Assembly (NCBI GenBank): GCA_030141605.1
Contig: JAQGDQ010000189.1
Span: 1-64,000 of the forward strand
Length of the DNA: 64,000 nt
Reading direction: 5' to 3'
Origin: Tubiluchus corallicola
Lineage: Eukaryota; Priapulida; Priapulimorpha; Priapulimorphida; Tubiluchidae
How positions within the stretch are numbered: position 1 is the first letter of the stretch; each line of letters opens with the position of its first letter. Made by a program: the position numbers and the translations under genes. Shown piece after piece: positions 39,320-48,671 of this stretch. Under the pieces are notes generated by a model. It was not told the origin of the DNA. It made no database searches and saw only the letters and a program-made list of their open reading frames with translations.

Positions 39320-39886
39320 TTATTGCAGGTCATCGCCTGTGTGGAACATTTCCGGGTGTTTTCCGACTACTCCTTTGTTTTTGTACCACTGCCTTAGCCG
39401 CTTAATGTCATTTTTCATGTTGTCGGTTATTTCAAAGTGTTCATTAAATCCGACCTCTTTTCTTCCGAAGTCGAAGAATCCGCAGTATACGGGCACTTTT
39501 GCCAGTGTAGCTATTGTGTGGAATCCTCCTTTCCATCTGGAGTTTCTTTTTCTTGTTCCTTCAGGCGTAAGCGCCAGGTGCAGTTTGTCTCTTTTTTGAA
39601 ATTCTTCTACAATTTGTTTGATTGCGTTTGCTCCTTTGGATCTGTCGAGAGGCACTCCACCCATAGCTTTTATGATGTACCCAAATGGCCATATGAAGTA
39701 CTCTTTTTTTATCATGATGTTTGCTTTTCCTCCAACGGATGTGTAGTATAGCCAGGATATGACAAAGTCCCATGCTGATGTGTGTGGTGCTGCTACGATT
39801 AGGCATTTTTTTTGGGGCGCTGGCCCTCCAACGGCTTTCCACCCGATAGATTTTAAGATAAATCCAGTTATTTTTCTTATTATCAT
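39320..39886 (-). CDS. lysophospholipid acyltransferase (PlsC-like)
   Basis: This 188-residue protein was given the ATG at 39886 (MIIRKITGFIL). The longer open frame upstream (to 40024) runs into the dispersed repeat and adds a Lys-rich stretch unlike the family. The HX4D catalytic motif is HTSAWD (about residue 34), followed by MGGVPLDRSKG and TPEGTRKR, the acceptor-binding motifs of 1-acyl-glycerol-3-phosphate acyltransferases. It probably acylates a lysolipid at the inner membrane. The gene is alone and flanked on both sides by copies of the dispersed repeat. Confidence 0.85.
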   Translation of the reverse strand: MIIRKITGFILKSIGWKAVGGPAPQKKCLIVAAPHTSAWDFVISWLYYTSVGGKANIMIKKEYFIWPFGYIIKAMGGVPLDRSKGANAIKQIVEEFQKRDKLHLALTPEGTRKRNSRWKGGFHTIATLAKVPVYCGFFDFGRKEVGFNEHFEITDNMKNDIKRLRQWYKNKGVVGKHPEMFHTGDDLQ

Positions 39887-39980
39887 AGTTATTGGTGTTA
39901 ATAATGTTTTTGCAAAGTTTATTTTTTTAGTAATATTTTTTGTACTTTTTTTTAAATTTTTTTTGTGAGTGGGGTGAAAG

Positions 39981-40108
39981 TTTTTACGTTCTTTTGTTTT
40001 GATAGAAGAGAGGCGAAAGGTCAAGTTTTTTTATGTTCTTTTGTTTTGATATAAAAGAGGTAAAAGGTCAAGCCTTTAATGGCATTCCTTTTTTCGCTGT
40101 TTTGATTT
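39981..40108 (+). repeat. dispersed hairpin repeat, two short units plus tail
   Basis: Two units (TTTTTACGTTCTTTTGT and TTTTTTATGTTCTTTTGT) of about 48 bp are followed by AAGCCTTTAATGGCATTCC and a TTTTTCGCTGTTTT tail also found in the long units at 48.7 kb. It is in the same orientation as all other copies. The rest of the 369-base gap (39887-40255) holds no gene that I can see. Confidence 0.65.
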
Positions 40109-40255
40109 GTCCTATAGAAAGTTTACCGGTTTTCTTCATTTTTACACGTTTTAGTGTAGACCTATTTTAGGACAAGAGGTTCGCTTTTTTTCGTTTTTGG
40201 TTCTTGTTTTTTGATTGATTAATTTTACCGATAAACGTAAGAAATTTATATAGTA

Positions 40256-40909
40256 ATGAAAAAGCAGAAAAAGTTTGCAGTTATTCTTGCAGGTTGTGGT
40301 TCTTATGATGGTGCAGAGATACATGAGTCGACGATGGTACTTCTCGCTATTTCGAGGGCTGGAGGTAGTTATAAGTGTTATGCTCCAGATAAGGAGCAGT
40401 TCCATGTGGTTAATCATATTACGGGTGATGAGATGCCTGAGAAGAGAAATGTGTTGGTTGAGGCTGCCCGGATTGCGAGAGGCAATATTGAGCCGTTGAG
40501 TGAGTTTGATCCTGGTAATTTTGATGCTGTTGTGTTTCCCGGAGGTTTTGGTGTTGCAAAGAATTTATGCACTTTCGCGTTTGATGGCGCGGAGTGTGAG
40601 GTTGATAAGGATGTTGAGTCTGCGGTAAAGTCTTCTGTTGGCGCTGGGCTTCCTATAGGTGCGTTGTGTATATCTCCGGCAATGATTGCAAAGATAGTAC
40701 CAGATGCGGTTGTTACTACAGGGAATGATTCATCTACAGCCAGGGCAGTGGAGCAGATGGGGGGGAGTCATCGTGTTGCGGGTCATGGGGAGATTGTTAT
40801 AGATGAGAGGCACAAGCTTGTAACCACACCGTGTTATATGCTGGATGCGTCAATATCTCATGTTGCAGATGAGGCGGATAGGGTAGTGCAGCAGTTATTA
40901 AAGTTTTGA
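40256..40909 (+). CDS. elbB: ElbB-type glyoxalase of the DJ-1/PfpI superfamily
   Basis: This 217-residue protein has VILAGCGSYDGAEIHE at the start, VVFPGGFGVAKNL in the middle and GALCISPAM (about residues 132-140) with the nucleophile-elbow Cys of the DJ-1/PfpI fold. The closest known family is ElbB (isoprenoid biosynthesis glyoxalase), of normal length. The protein has been linked to carotenoid/isoprenoid yield and shows glyoxalase activity in E. coli; its physiological role is unsettled. mqnB follows 34 bases later. Confidence 0.92.
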   Translation: MKKQKKFAVILAGCGSYDGAEIHESTMVLLAISRAGGSYKCYAPDKEQFHVVNHITGDEMPEKRNVLVEAARIARGNIEPLSEFDPGNFDAVVFPGGFGVAKNLCTFAFDGAECEVDKDVESAVKSSVGAGLPIGALCISPAMIAKIVPDAVVTTGNDSSTARAVEQMGGSHRVAGHGEIVIDERHKLVTTPCYMLDASISHVADEADRVVQQLLKF

Positions 40910-40943
40910 TGAGTCCGCATCTTCAAGTTGCGGAGGGGCTTGT

Positions 40944-41627
40944 ATGAGAGTGCTTTTTGTAGCGGCTACCCGTCCGGAGTTGAGCCCGTTTTTGGATAGT
41001 CTTGTTCGTGTAGGAAGGGGTGGTGATGGTGGTGAGCTGTATAGGTGGAGAGAGGTGGGTATTGATGTGGTTATTACGGGTGTGGGGATGTTGTTTACGG
41101 CATTTCACCTTACCTGTGCCTTGCAAGATAGGAGGTATGATCTGGTTGTAAATGCAGGTATTGCGGGCAGTTTTACCAAAAGGTTTGAGATAGGTGCAGT
41201 TGTGGATGTCAGAAGCGAGCAGATAGGTGGCTTAGGGATAGAGTGTCCTGATGGGTTTTGCACACTGTTTGAGGCCGGGTATATGCAGAAGGGTCAACAT
41301 CCGTTTACTGGCGATAGGTTGGAGAATCCTCATTTTACGGGTAAAGCGGAGCTTCCCATTGCTAAAGGTGTCACTTCAGATACGAGTCACGGTAGTGCCG
41401 GGTCTATATCGCTGATAGAGCAGAAGTTTTTACCCGATGTGGAGTCGATGGAGGGGGCCGCTGTTTTTTATGTTTGCCTGATGAAGGGGGTGCCTTTTCT
41501 TGAGATACGCTCCGTGTCTAATTATGTTGAGGTGCGTGATGTTTCAAAGTGGAATGTGTCTTTGGCAGTTGAGAATTTGAGCAGAGAGCTGCTTAGGGTG
41601 CTTGAGAGGGTTGTGGTGTGTTTTTGA
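40944..41627 (+). CDS. mqnB: futalosine hydrolase
   Basis: This is a 227-residue nucleoside-phosphorylase-fold enzyme that releases hypoxanthine from futalosine in the alternative menaquinone pathway. Visible family features are VLFVAATRPELSPF at the N-terminus, GVGMLFTAFHLTCAL, VVNAGIAGSF and VESMEGAAVFYVCL (with the Glu of the active site), then EIRSVSNYVE. Its presence implies menaquinone synthesis by the futalosine route. mqnA, C and D are not in this window. Confidence 0.93.
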   Translation: MRVLFVAATRPELSPFLDSLVRVGRGGDGGELYRWREVGIDVVITGVGMLFTAFHLTCALQDRRYDLVVNAGIAGSFTKRFEIGAVVDVRSEQIGGLGIECPDGFCTLFEAGYMQKGQHPFTGDRLENPHFTGKAELPIAKGVTSDTSHGSAGSISLIEQKFLPDVESMEGAAVFYVCLMKGVPFLEIRSVSNYVEVRDVSKWNVSLAVENLSRELLRVLERVVVCF

Positions 41628-41679
41628 TTGATGTAAGGGTGTGTGGTTTTTCTGTTTACAGAGTTAATATCTTGAGTGT

Positions 41680-41714
41680 TTTGATTATATGAATGCAAAA
41701 TTTCATTAGTTTTG
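41680..41714 (+). promoter_or_regulatory. candidate promoter of the universal-stress gene
   Basis: TAGTTTTG at 41707-41714 matches TAnnTTTG, and TTTG at 41680-41683 lies 23 bases upstream, at the long end of the normal spacing. The ATG follows 46 bases after the -7 element. Confidence 0.45.
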
Positions 41715-41760
41715 GGTATGTGTTTTCACTCATGTTCTTAAATTTAGATATCTTAATACT

Positions 41761-42891
41761 ATGAAAGATAAATTGGTTACTGTTGCCTCTTTTAGTTATG
41801 CGCATAGAGCATATTTAATGAAAGGATGGCTTGATTCGGCTGGTATAGATTGTTGTATTATCAACCAGGGGGTGAGGTATTCAATGCGAACGGAGGCTCA
41901 AAGTCAGATTGAGCTGCAGGTTAGGGCGGAGGATGTTGAGCGGGCTCTTAGTATTGTGGATAAGGTGAATAAGAGGTATGATTCCGATCCTCAGGAGCCT
42001 GGTAGTTCTGAGATTACGATAAAAAAGATATTGGTGCCTGTTGATTTTTCTGATTTTTCACTGAATGCTGCCAAGTATGCTGTTAATGTTGCCAGACAGA
42101 AGGGTGCGGAGGTGCTGATTTTACATGCATATTTCAATCCTCTTATAAATCCCCTTTCTTATGATAATGCTTTTATGTTTCCCAGTAATATTGTTGATGC
42201 AATACAGGAGGTTGAGGAGAGGGCGGCAGAGAAGATGAGTGATATACAGAGAAAGATTGAAGAGTATGTAAAGGCGTCTGGTATTGAGGGAGTTGCGATA
42301 GGTTCGAGGCTGGTCAGCGATATTGCGGAGAGTGCCATATTGGAGTTGGCCGATAAGGAGTTTTTTGATTTGATTGTTGTTGGGTCGAAGGGGAGGGCTA
42401 CTTCTGATTACTGGTACGGCAGTGTTACGGCGAAAGTGATAGAGAAGGCTGAGATCCCGGTTTTGGTGGTGCCTGAGCATTCCGTGTATAAGGAGGCTTC
42501 GTTTAAGCGTATTATGTATGCTACAAATTTTGACAAGTCTGATGGTGTAGCTATTACAAAGTTGTTAAGTATAGCGCGTCCTCTTGATGTGAATATTCAT
42601 GTTGTGCATGTTGATAAGGATGTTGAAAATCCATTTGTCAACTATGATCTCAATCACTTTGTAGAGAGGCATGCTGGAGTGTTGAAAGGTGTTGATGTGA
42701 AGTTTGATCTGATTGAGAATCGGGATCTTGTACAGGGTATAGAGGATTATGTGCAAAAGGAAAAGATTGATATAATATCGCTTACAACACATAAACGCAA
42801 CCTGCTCACGTTTGTTTTTAAGCCCAGTGTTGCCAGGGAGCTGTTTTTTCAAACCAAGATACCATTGTTGGTGTTTCATTCATCAAAGTAG
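41761..42891 (+). CDS. DUF2007 domain fused to two universal stress domains
   Basis: This is a 376-residue soluble protein. Residues 1-70 (VTVASFSYAHRAYLMKGWLDSAGI, then QIELQVRAEDVERAL) form a DUF2007 putative signal-transducing domain. Residues about 82-235 are a first Usp domain starting ITIKKILVPVDFSDFS and containing VVGSKGRATSDYWYGSV, the nucleotide-binding loop. Residues about 240-375 are a second, more diverged Usp domain (FKRIMYATNFDKSD) in which the binding loop is degraded (SLTTHKRNLL). Tandem Usp proteins respond to stress or starvation. Confidence 0.85.
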   Translation: MKDKLVTVASFSYAHRAYLMKGWLDSAGIDCCIINQGVRYSMRTEAQSQIELQVRAEDVERALSIVDKVNKRYDSDPQEPGSSEITIKKILVPVDFSDFSLNAAKYAVNVARQKGAEVLILHAYFNPLINPLSYDNAFMFPSNIVDAIQEVEERAAEKMSDIQRKIEEYVKASGIEGVAIGSRLVSDIAESAILELADKEFFDLIVVGSKGRATSDYWYGSVTAKVIEKAEIPVLVVPEHSVYKEASFKRIMYATNFDKSDGVAITKLLSIARPLDVNIHVVHVDKDVENPFVNYDLNHFVERHAGVLKGVDVKFDLIENRDLVQGIEDYVQKEKIDIISLTTHKRNLLTFVFKPSVARELFFQTKIPLLVFHSSK

Positions 42892-43061
42892 TAGATAGTT
42901 TCAGTTTTACAGATGGCCAAAGGTGGCAAAGTGAGGGTATGTCCTGAGCTTGCGAGGTGATTTTTAATATCCGGACAGGGGAGTAAGTTTGTGCTTGGCG
43001 TTAAGTGGTTCGTTAAAGTGGTGTTTGTGTGTTTGTCGGGATTTTTTGTGATAAGTTAAAG

Positions 43062-44120
43062 ATGAGAAGGTGTATTATAGAGTGTTTTCGACGGTTGTGT
43101 TTTGTTGTACCTATTGTGGCTGTTATAGCAACCGGCTGTAAGGTTACAAGGAGTATAGAGGTGGGAATTCCTATTGCTTCCGATCATATTGTTTCCGAAG
43201 ATATACAGAGTGTTACGGTTATCAATAGGAGTATTGGAGCAGGTTTTAGGGAGTGGGAAAATGATTCGTTGATGAAGTTGTTTTCAGATAACAGGTTATC
43301 TCCTTCCACTTTTTTGCTTGATAGTGCTGCATCTGATACAGCTATTCAGGTAGTGGCGGAGGTGATGTTTGAGTCGGGAAGGTATGATGTGGTAGTACCG
43401 GTGGATCGTAATTACCCCAGCGCTGTGGAGGCCGGGGAACAGCCTGATTTACTGGATGTGAGTATTCAGGAGGCTGTGTGTTCGGAGTTTAATACAGATG
43501 CGGTGCTTGTGCTGGAGAGTTTTGTGCAGTCTATAAAGACGGATTTTGGGGTTTATACGTGGTTAGATGCTTTGACGGATGCGCGTCAGCCTCTATATTA
43601 TGGAATGATAGAGGTTTCATATAACAGCTTGTGGAGGCTTTATCATCCTTCATCGGGGGGTGTCGAGTCTTTTCGTGTTGGTGATAGCATATTTTGGGAT
43701 ATGAATGCCAATAGTGCGAATAGAGTTTGGCTTGGGTTACCCGGGTTTAAGGAGGCACTGCTGGCCGGGGGAATTTTAGCCGGTGCTGATATGGCACGGA
43801 GGGTAAGTCCTGAGTGGGTAAGCGAGAAAAGATCTTATTTTGTTACCGGAAATGATGATGCAGATAGCGCCATCACTTATGCTTTAAATGGGGAGTGGGA
43901 AAAGGCCGCAGATGTGTGGATGAGGTTTGCTGATGCAAAGTCGAAAAGGCTTCGCAGCAGTATTGAACACAATATAGCTCTTGCATATGAGATGAACGGC
44001 GATATAGAGAGGGCCATAGAGTGGGGGGTTAAGTCGTATCGTACGAGTTATCACAGGGTCACTGACATCTATCTCAGGAAGCTTGGCAGACGGAGAGAGG
44101 GTGAGTCAGGAGAGCCTTAA
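43062..44120 (+). CDS. DUF6340-like lipoprotein
   Basis: This is a 352-residue protein. The ATG at 43062 (MRRCIIECF) was preferred over a GTG 33 bases upstream because a signal peptide with lipobox IATGC begins there. The central part (ESFVQSIKTDFG, YYGMIEVSYNSLWRLYHP, GVESFRVGDSIFW) resembles the DUF6340 family of Bacteroidota. The last 100 residues (ITYALNGEWEKAADVWMRF, HNIALAYEMNGDIERAIEW) are TPR-like helix pairs. The function is unknown. It is likely in the outer or inner membrane facing the periplasm. Confidence 0.65.
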   Translation: MRRCIIECFRRLCFVVPIVAVIATGCKVTRSIEVGIPIASDHIVSEDIQSVTVINRSIGAGFREWENDSLMKLFSDNRLSPSTFLLDSAASDTAIQVVAEVMFESGRYDVVVPVDRNYPSAVEAGEQPDLLDVSIQEAVCSEFNTDAVLVLESFVQSIKTDFGVYTWLDALTDARQPLYYGMIEVSYNSLWRLYHPSSGGVESFRVGDSIFWDMNANSANRVWLGLPGFKEALLAGGILAGADMARRVSPEWVSEKRSYFVTGNDDADSAITYALNGEWEKAADVWMRFADAKSKRLRSSIEHNIALAYEMNGDIERAIEWGVKSYRTSYHRVTDIYLRKLGRRREGESGEP

Positions 44121-44137
44121 GGTGTAGAGAGTGTGTC

Positions 44138-44218
44138 ATGGATAAAGTAGAGGCAGAAAGCATTTGTAAAATGGGGTGCAGCATATTTATGGATAAAATA
44201 TGGGTGTGTTATGGATAA
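44138..44218 (+). promoter_or_regulatory. possible 26-codon upstream ORF overlapping the M48 peptidase start
   Basis: A small frame starting ATGGATAAAGT runs to a TAA that overlaps the peptidase ATG by 8 bases. The peptidase itself starts with the same ATGGATAAAGT sequence, and a third ATGGATAAAA lies at 44189. The duplication may have created a leader that couples or competes with translation of the main gene. This is inference only. Confidence 0.25.
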
Positions 44219-45446
44219 AGTGATTTATTGCGCTATATTGATCATTATAGTTGCAGATTTTATATTTGAGCGTATACTTGATTACCTGAATAGCAGTTGC
44301 CGCTCTTCTTCACTACCTGAGGGTCTGAGGGGTATATATGATGAGGAGAAGTATTGCAAGTCTCAGGAGTATGAGTGTGTTAAGCACCATTTTTCGTTGT
44401 ACACCAGCAGTATTAGTTTTGCTATTATAGTGTTGATGGTTGTTTTTGGTGGTTTTGCTGTTATTGATGAGTTTGTTAGGTATAGGGTGTCTCATCCTAT
44501 AGCGCAGTCGTTGCTTTTTTTCGGAGTTATAGGCTTGGGGTCAGGTGTAATAACCATTCCGTTTTCGTGGTACAGCACATTTGTGATAGAGGCGAAGTTT
44601 GGATTTAATAAAACGACTCCGCTGACATTTTTGCTGGATATGGTAAAGGGTTTTTTTATAACTGCTGTAATGGGAGGTTTACTTGTTTCGGCAGTTGTGT
44701 GGGTGTATATGAGAACCCAAGGCATGTTCTGGGTGTATGCTTTAGCTATTATCGGAGGGTTTTCGATTTTTATGACAATGTTTTATTCCAGTATTATTGT
44801 ACCACTTTTTAATAAGCAGACACCTCTTGAAGAGGGGGAGCTAAAGGATAAGATTAATTCTTTTTCGGAGAGAGTGGGGTTTTGTGTTAAGAATATTTTT
44901 GTGATAAACGGTTCTAAGAGGTCGTCAAAGGCAAATGCGTATTTTACAGGTTTTGGATCTAAGAAGCGTATTGTTCTGTATGATACTCTTATTGAAGATA
45001 TGGAGACAGATGAGGTTGTTGCGGTACTGGCTCATGAGGCGGGACATTATAAGAAGGGGCATGTGTTTTGGGGTTTGGTTGTTTCATTGTTAAATACGGC
45101 GCTTATGTTGTATCTTTTTTCTCTTATAGCCCGAAGTGCAGCGCCGGCGCAGGCTCTTGGAGCGACAGGGTCCAGTTTCCATATGTCGCTGGTGGCCTTT
45201 GCAATTTTGTATTCACCTCTTTCGTTTTTTATAGGTATGGGGATGAATGTGTTTTCAAGGCGTAATGAGTTTCAGGCAGATAGTTTTGCTGTTCGTAATT
45301 TTAAGCGTGAAGCTTTATCAGAGGCGTTGAAAAAGCTGTCTGTAAATAATCTTTCGAATCTTACTCCACATCCTGCATATGTGTTTTTTTATTATTCACA
45401 TCCTCCTCTGTTGCAACGTTTAAGAAAGATTTCAGGGTTTGGTTAG
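44211..45446 (+). CDS. M48 family metallopeptidase, CAAX prenyl protease 1 / Ste24-like
   Basis: This is a 411-residue integral-membrane zinc protease. The HEAGH motif (in VLAHEAGHYKKGH, about residues 276-280) gives the zinc ligands and catalytic Glu, and the third ligand is in NEFQADSFA (about 350). About seven hydrophobic segments precede and follow, as in Ste24. The N-terminal half carries the family sequences PFSWYSTFVIEAKFGFNKTTP and YSSIIVPLFNKQTPLEEGEL. The bacterial role is membrane-protein or lipoprotein quality control, by analogy. Confidence 0.92.
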   Translation: MDKVIYCAILIIIVADFIFERILDYLNSSCRSSSLPEGLRGIYDEEKYCKSQEYECVKHHFSLYTSSISFAIIVLMVVFGGFAVIDEFVRYRVSHPIAQSLLFFGVIGLGSGVITIPFSWYSTFVIEAKFGFNKTTPLTFLLDMVKGFFITAVMGGLLVSAVVWVYMRTQGMFWVYALAIIGGFSIFMTMFYSSIIVPLFNKQTPLEEGELKDKINSFSERVGFCVKNIFVINGSKRSSKANAYFTGFGSKKRIVLYDTLIEDMETDEVVAVLAHEAGHYKKGHVFWGLVVSLLNTALMLYLFSLIARSAAPAQALGATGSSFHMSLVAFAILYSPLSFFIGMGMNVFSRRNEFQADSFAVRNFKREALSEALKKLSVNNLSNLTPHPAYVFFYYSHPPLLQRLRKISGFG

Positions 45447-45626
45447 CGAGGGTGGGTTTTTGATGATATTGTCGGCGGGATACAGCATGTTTTGCGTGTT
45501 CTCGTTAGGTTTTATGTAGAGTTGTTTTTAAAAAATGACTATGTTTGCTGGTGCATGGTGCGTAATGTTTTGTATCCGGCAGCTATTTTAATAATTCATA
45601 TAAACTTTTAAAAGAAGCAGTAAGTT

Positions 45627-47282
45627 ATGAAAAGATTTATGGTGTCAGTATTGTTTTGTTTGTTTTTTGCTCCTCTTTTTAGCCAGGGGGTGGAGAAGGG
45701 GTTGGAAACTATTACGGAGCAGTCGATACGGGGACAGTTAGAGTTTTTAGCATCAGACTGGATGGAAGGGAGAGAAGCGGGTGAGAAGGGAGCCTATTTG
45801 GCTGCCGATTATATCGCCTCCATGTTTAAGGTGTATGGTATAGAGCCTGTGGGTGATAATGTCAGCAAGTTTAATTCGCGTTACCACAGATCTGTGGGTA
45901 TAGCTCCACAAAAATACCGGAGCTATTTTCAAAAGTTTAATATGATAAAGTACAAGCCGTCGGAGAACCAATCCCTTTCTCTTGTTAAGGTTGGGAGGCA
46001 CGGCACCAACAGGGTGGCATTTCAGAACAGTGTGGATTTCACTGCCTGGGGTAATAGTGTGTCGATTGATATTGATGCCCCTATGGTGTTTGTCGGTTAT
46101 GGTATAGTGGATAGCGATAATGGCTACGATGATTTCTCCAAGGTGAATGTTGACGGGAAAGTTATATTGCGTATTAAAGGTTTTCCGGGGCACAGGGATA
46201 CTATGTCTGTTGCATATAAGAAGTTCGGCGGTGATACAAAGTTGCGTGAGTACAGGTCACAGCTTAACGGTTGGGCAAAAGAGAGAGGTGCTGTAGCTGT
46301 TATTGAGCTTGATAGCAATCCAGGGGTGAACTTCGGCGAACCATCCAATCTACCATTCAGGTACAGGTACGGAGCTATGGAGTTTGATCATAAGTTTGAT
46401 TCTTATTATTCATATAGGATGCATCTGCCTGGAGATTCGCTGAATTCTGGTTTCCCAACTATTAAGTTATCTGCTCGCGTGCATAATGAGATTACCCGTA
46501 TTGGTGGTATAGATATAGATGCTTTTGAGGAGAAGCTTAGCAGAACGGGAAAGCCGGATTCGAAAGAGATATCTGGTCTTAGAGTTGAGTTTGCTTCTGA
46601 GGTTGAGCATCAGCTAGTAGCTGTTAGAAATGTGCTTGGCATGATTGAAGGCAAGAATAAGGATGAGTGTATTGTTGTGGGGGCCCATTACGATCATTGT
46701 GGTAAGTATAACGGATATATATGGAATGGTGCTGATGATAATGCTTCCGGAACAGTTGCTGTGATGTCTTTGGCGCGTGCTATAGCCGAGTCGGGAGAGA
46801 AGCCTGAGAAGAGTATTATTTTTGCTGCATGGACAGCTGAGGAGAGAGGGCTTTATGGTTCCACATATTTTGTCGATAATGTTCCGAATGGTATGAAAGT
46901 TATCTATAATCAAAATTTTGATATGATCTCCAGGGATGCACCAAATGATAGTTTAGGCAATGTGTGTGGTATGGGGTATACCAATGCTTACGGAGGGCTT
47001 GCAGAGTTGGCAAAGAGGAATAACCGTGATTATGATATAGGTCTTAAGCTTAGGTTAAGCGGGCAGGATAAGCCCAGGGGCGGTAGTGATTATGCCCCCT
47101 TTGCAGCAGTGGATATTCCGGTAACATATTTTATGGCAGCTTCGCATCCCGATTATCATCTTCCGTCTGATGAGGTGTCAAAGGTCAACTGGGAGAAGGT
47201 GGTTAAGGTAGTTAAGCTTGGTTATCTGAATTTGCTTGATATTGCTAATTCTACCAGTATGGATGAGTTTAGGGTGGAGTAG
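45627..47282 (+). CDS. secreted M28 family zinc peptidase
   Basis: This 551-residue protein has a signal peptide (about 1-20). The metal site of M28 aminopeptidases is complete: His and Asp in GAHYDHCG and GADDNASG (about 355-372), the catalytic Glu pair in TAEERGLYGS, Asp in NQNFDMISRD and His in DYHLPSDE. An insertion before the catalytic domain (about 130-330, with VFVGYGIVDSDNGYDDF and VDGKVILRIKGFPG) is a PA-like domain. It probably degrades peptides in the periplasm or outside, like the S46 peptidase at 27.6 kb. Confidence 0.92.
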   Translation: MKRFMVSVLFCLFFAPLFSQGVEKGLETITEQSIRGQLEFLASDWMEGREAGEKGAYLAADYIASMFKVYGIEPVGDNVSKFNSRYHRSVGIAPQKYRSYFQKFNMIKYKPSENQSLSLVKVGRHGTNRVAFQNSVDFTAWGNSVSIDIDAPMVFVGYGIVDSDNGYDDFSKVNVDGKVILRIKGFPGHRDTMSVAYKKFGGDTKLREYRSQLNGWAKERGAVAVIELDSNPGVNFGEPSNLPFRYRYGAMEFDHKFDSYYSYRMHLPGDSLNSGFPTIKLSARVHNEITRIGGIDIDAFEEKLSRTGKPDSKEISGLRVEFASEVEHQLVAVRNVLGMIEGKNKDECIVVGAHYDHCGKYNGYIWNGADDNASGTVAVMSLARAIAESGEKPEKSIIFAAWTAEERGLYGSTYFVDNVPNGMKVIYNQNFDMISRDAPNDSLGNVCGMGYTNAYGGLAELAKRNNRDYDIGLKLRLSGQDKPRGGSDYAPFAAVDIPVTYFMAASHPDYHLPSDEVSKVNWEKVVKVVKLGYLNLLDIANSTSMDEFRVE

Positions 47283-47377
47283 TAAAGTAACCGTTGCTTC
47301 TGCTCAATAGTTGACCGGTTTTTGAGTGCCTTGATATAAGTTAAAGGTTTTGTAACCCAGGTTATAATAAGTAAGAT

Positions 47378-48625
47378 ATGGAAATAGTAGGTTATTTGCT
47401 ACGTATATCCAGATTAGTACTACTCCTATTTTTGTTGTTTAGTTTCTCTTTGTTCCCTTGTTTTCTCTACGGGCAAGGGGTGGAGGGAGGTGCCGAGACA
47501 GTTGAGGCAGATAGTGAGCCGGAGAGATCCAAGTCTGACAAGAGAGGTAAAGAGGACAAGAATCTTCGTTTTAGTATATTGGGTGGGCCGGGGTATACTC
47601 CTGATTTCGGTTTGCTGATCGGTGGTAGCGCTCTGTTTACTTTTAGTACCAATCCACAGGATACGCTTTTGAAGCGTTCTGTCGTTCCTACGGCTTTTGC
47701 CCTTTTGTTTGAAGGGGGGGTTAATGTTATTATTAAGCCTCAGTTGTTTTTTAAGGAGGATAGGTTCAGGGTTTTTGGAAATTTTGTGTTTAGGAATACT
47801 ACCGATTATTATTATGGTGTAGGGTATGATAAGAATAACAGCGTGGAGAGAGGCGAAGAGAATAGGTATACGAGCCAGGGTTGGCGGACTAATCCAATTT
47901 TTCTTATTCGTATTTTGGATACTGATTTTTTTGCAGGCCCTTCGATGAATATATCTCAATGGAGGTTGAAAAATCCCGGGGAGTGGATGGTAGATGATGC
48001 GGATTATATAAGGCAGGGGGGAGATAGTGAAGGGCTTGATATTTTCAATTCCGGTATAGGGGTGTTTGTGTCGTATGATACAAGGGATATGCCTGCTAAT
48101 GCTTATAGTGGTATATTTCTAGAGATGTCAGCAAATTTTTATTTGAAGGGCTTGGGTAGTGATAATGGTTTTAGTGTTTATAGCACACAGTATAGGCAGT
48201 TTAGGTTGTTGCCCAAGCTGGGTGAGAGGAAGGTGCTGGCGTGGACACTACAGGGGCGGTATACTTCCGGGAATGTTCCGATTACAGAGATGTCGATGCT
48301 GGGTTCTCCATTTGACCTTAGGGGCTACTATATGGGCAAGTACAGGGATAATAACAGCGTTTTGGGTATAATTGAGTATCGTAGCATGTTCAATTTTTCT
48401 GGGGATAGCAAGATTAGCAAGCTAGGGTCGAAGCTGGGGTTTGCAGTGTGGGGGGGAACAGGTGTTATCAGCAAAGAGGTTGGACAGGCAAGTTCGCTAC
48501 TTCCTAATTTTGGTGCAGGACTTCGTATAGAGGTGCAGCCCAGGATGAATTTTAGGATAGATGTGGGAAGGGATCCCATAATGGGTAATAATCTGGTCTA
48601 TTTCAATATGACCGAGGCTTTTTAG
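47378..48625 (+). CDS. Omp85-type outer-membrane barrel (BamA/TamA-like, no visible POTRA)
   Basis: This is a 415-residue protein with a signal peptide (about 1-33, ending near LYGQG), a short charged segment and then a long transmembrane beta-barrel of the bacterial surface antigen/D15 type. Strand features include VSYDTRDMPANAYSGIFLEMSANFY, LPKLGERKVLAWTLQGRY and MSMLGSPFDLRGYYMGKYRDN (the lid/L6-like RGY motif), with a final aromatic residue (TEAF) as in outer-membrane barrels. It is too short for POTRA domains, so a transport or assembly role is uncertain. Confidence 0.8.
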   Translation: MEIVGYLLRISRLVLLLFLLFSFSLFPCFLYGQGVEGGAETVEADSEPERSKSDKRGKEDKNLRFSILGGPGYTPDFGLLIGGSALFTFSTNPQDTLLKRSVVPTAFALLFEGGVNVIIKPQLFFKEDRFRVFGNFVFRNTTDYYYGVGYDKNNSVERGEENRYTSQGWRTNPIFLIRILDTDFFAGPSMNISQWRLKNPGEWMVDDADYIRQGGDSEGLDIFNSGIGVFVSYDTRDMPANAYSGIFLEMSANFYLKGLGSDNGFSVYSTQYRQFRLLPKLGERKVLAWTLQGRYTSGNVPITEMSMLGSPFDLRGYYMGKYRDNNSVLGIIEYRSMFNFSGDSKISKLGSKLGFAVWGGTGVISKEVGQASSLLPNFGAGLRIEVQPRMNFRIDVGRDPIMGNNLVYFNMTEAF

Positions 48626-48671
48626 GGATTATACCGTTTTTTTGTAAGCTGCTGTTTAGTTGTTCCTTGGG

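Noticed and set aside
39887-40024. N-terminal extension of the acyltransferase (46 codons).
   Set aside because: Lys-rich, partly made of dispersed-repeat DNA and absent from the family; the ATG at 39886 gives a standard-length protein.
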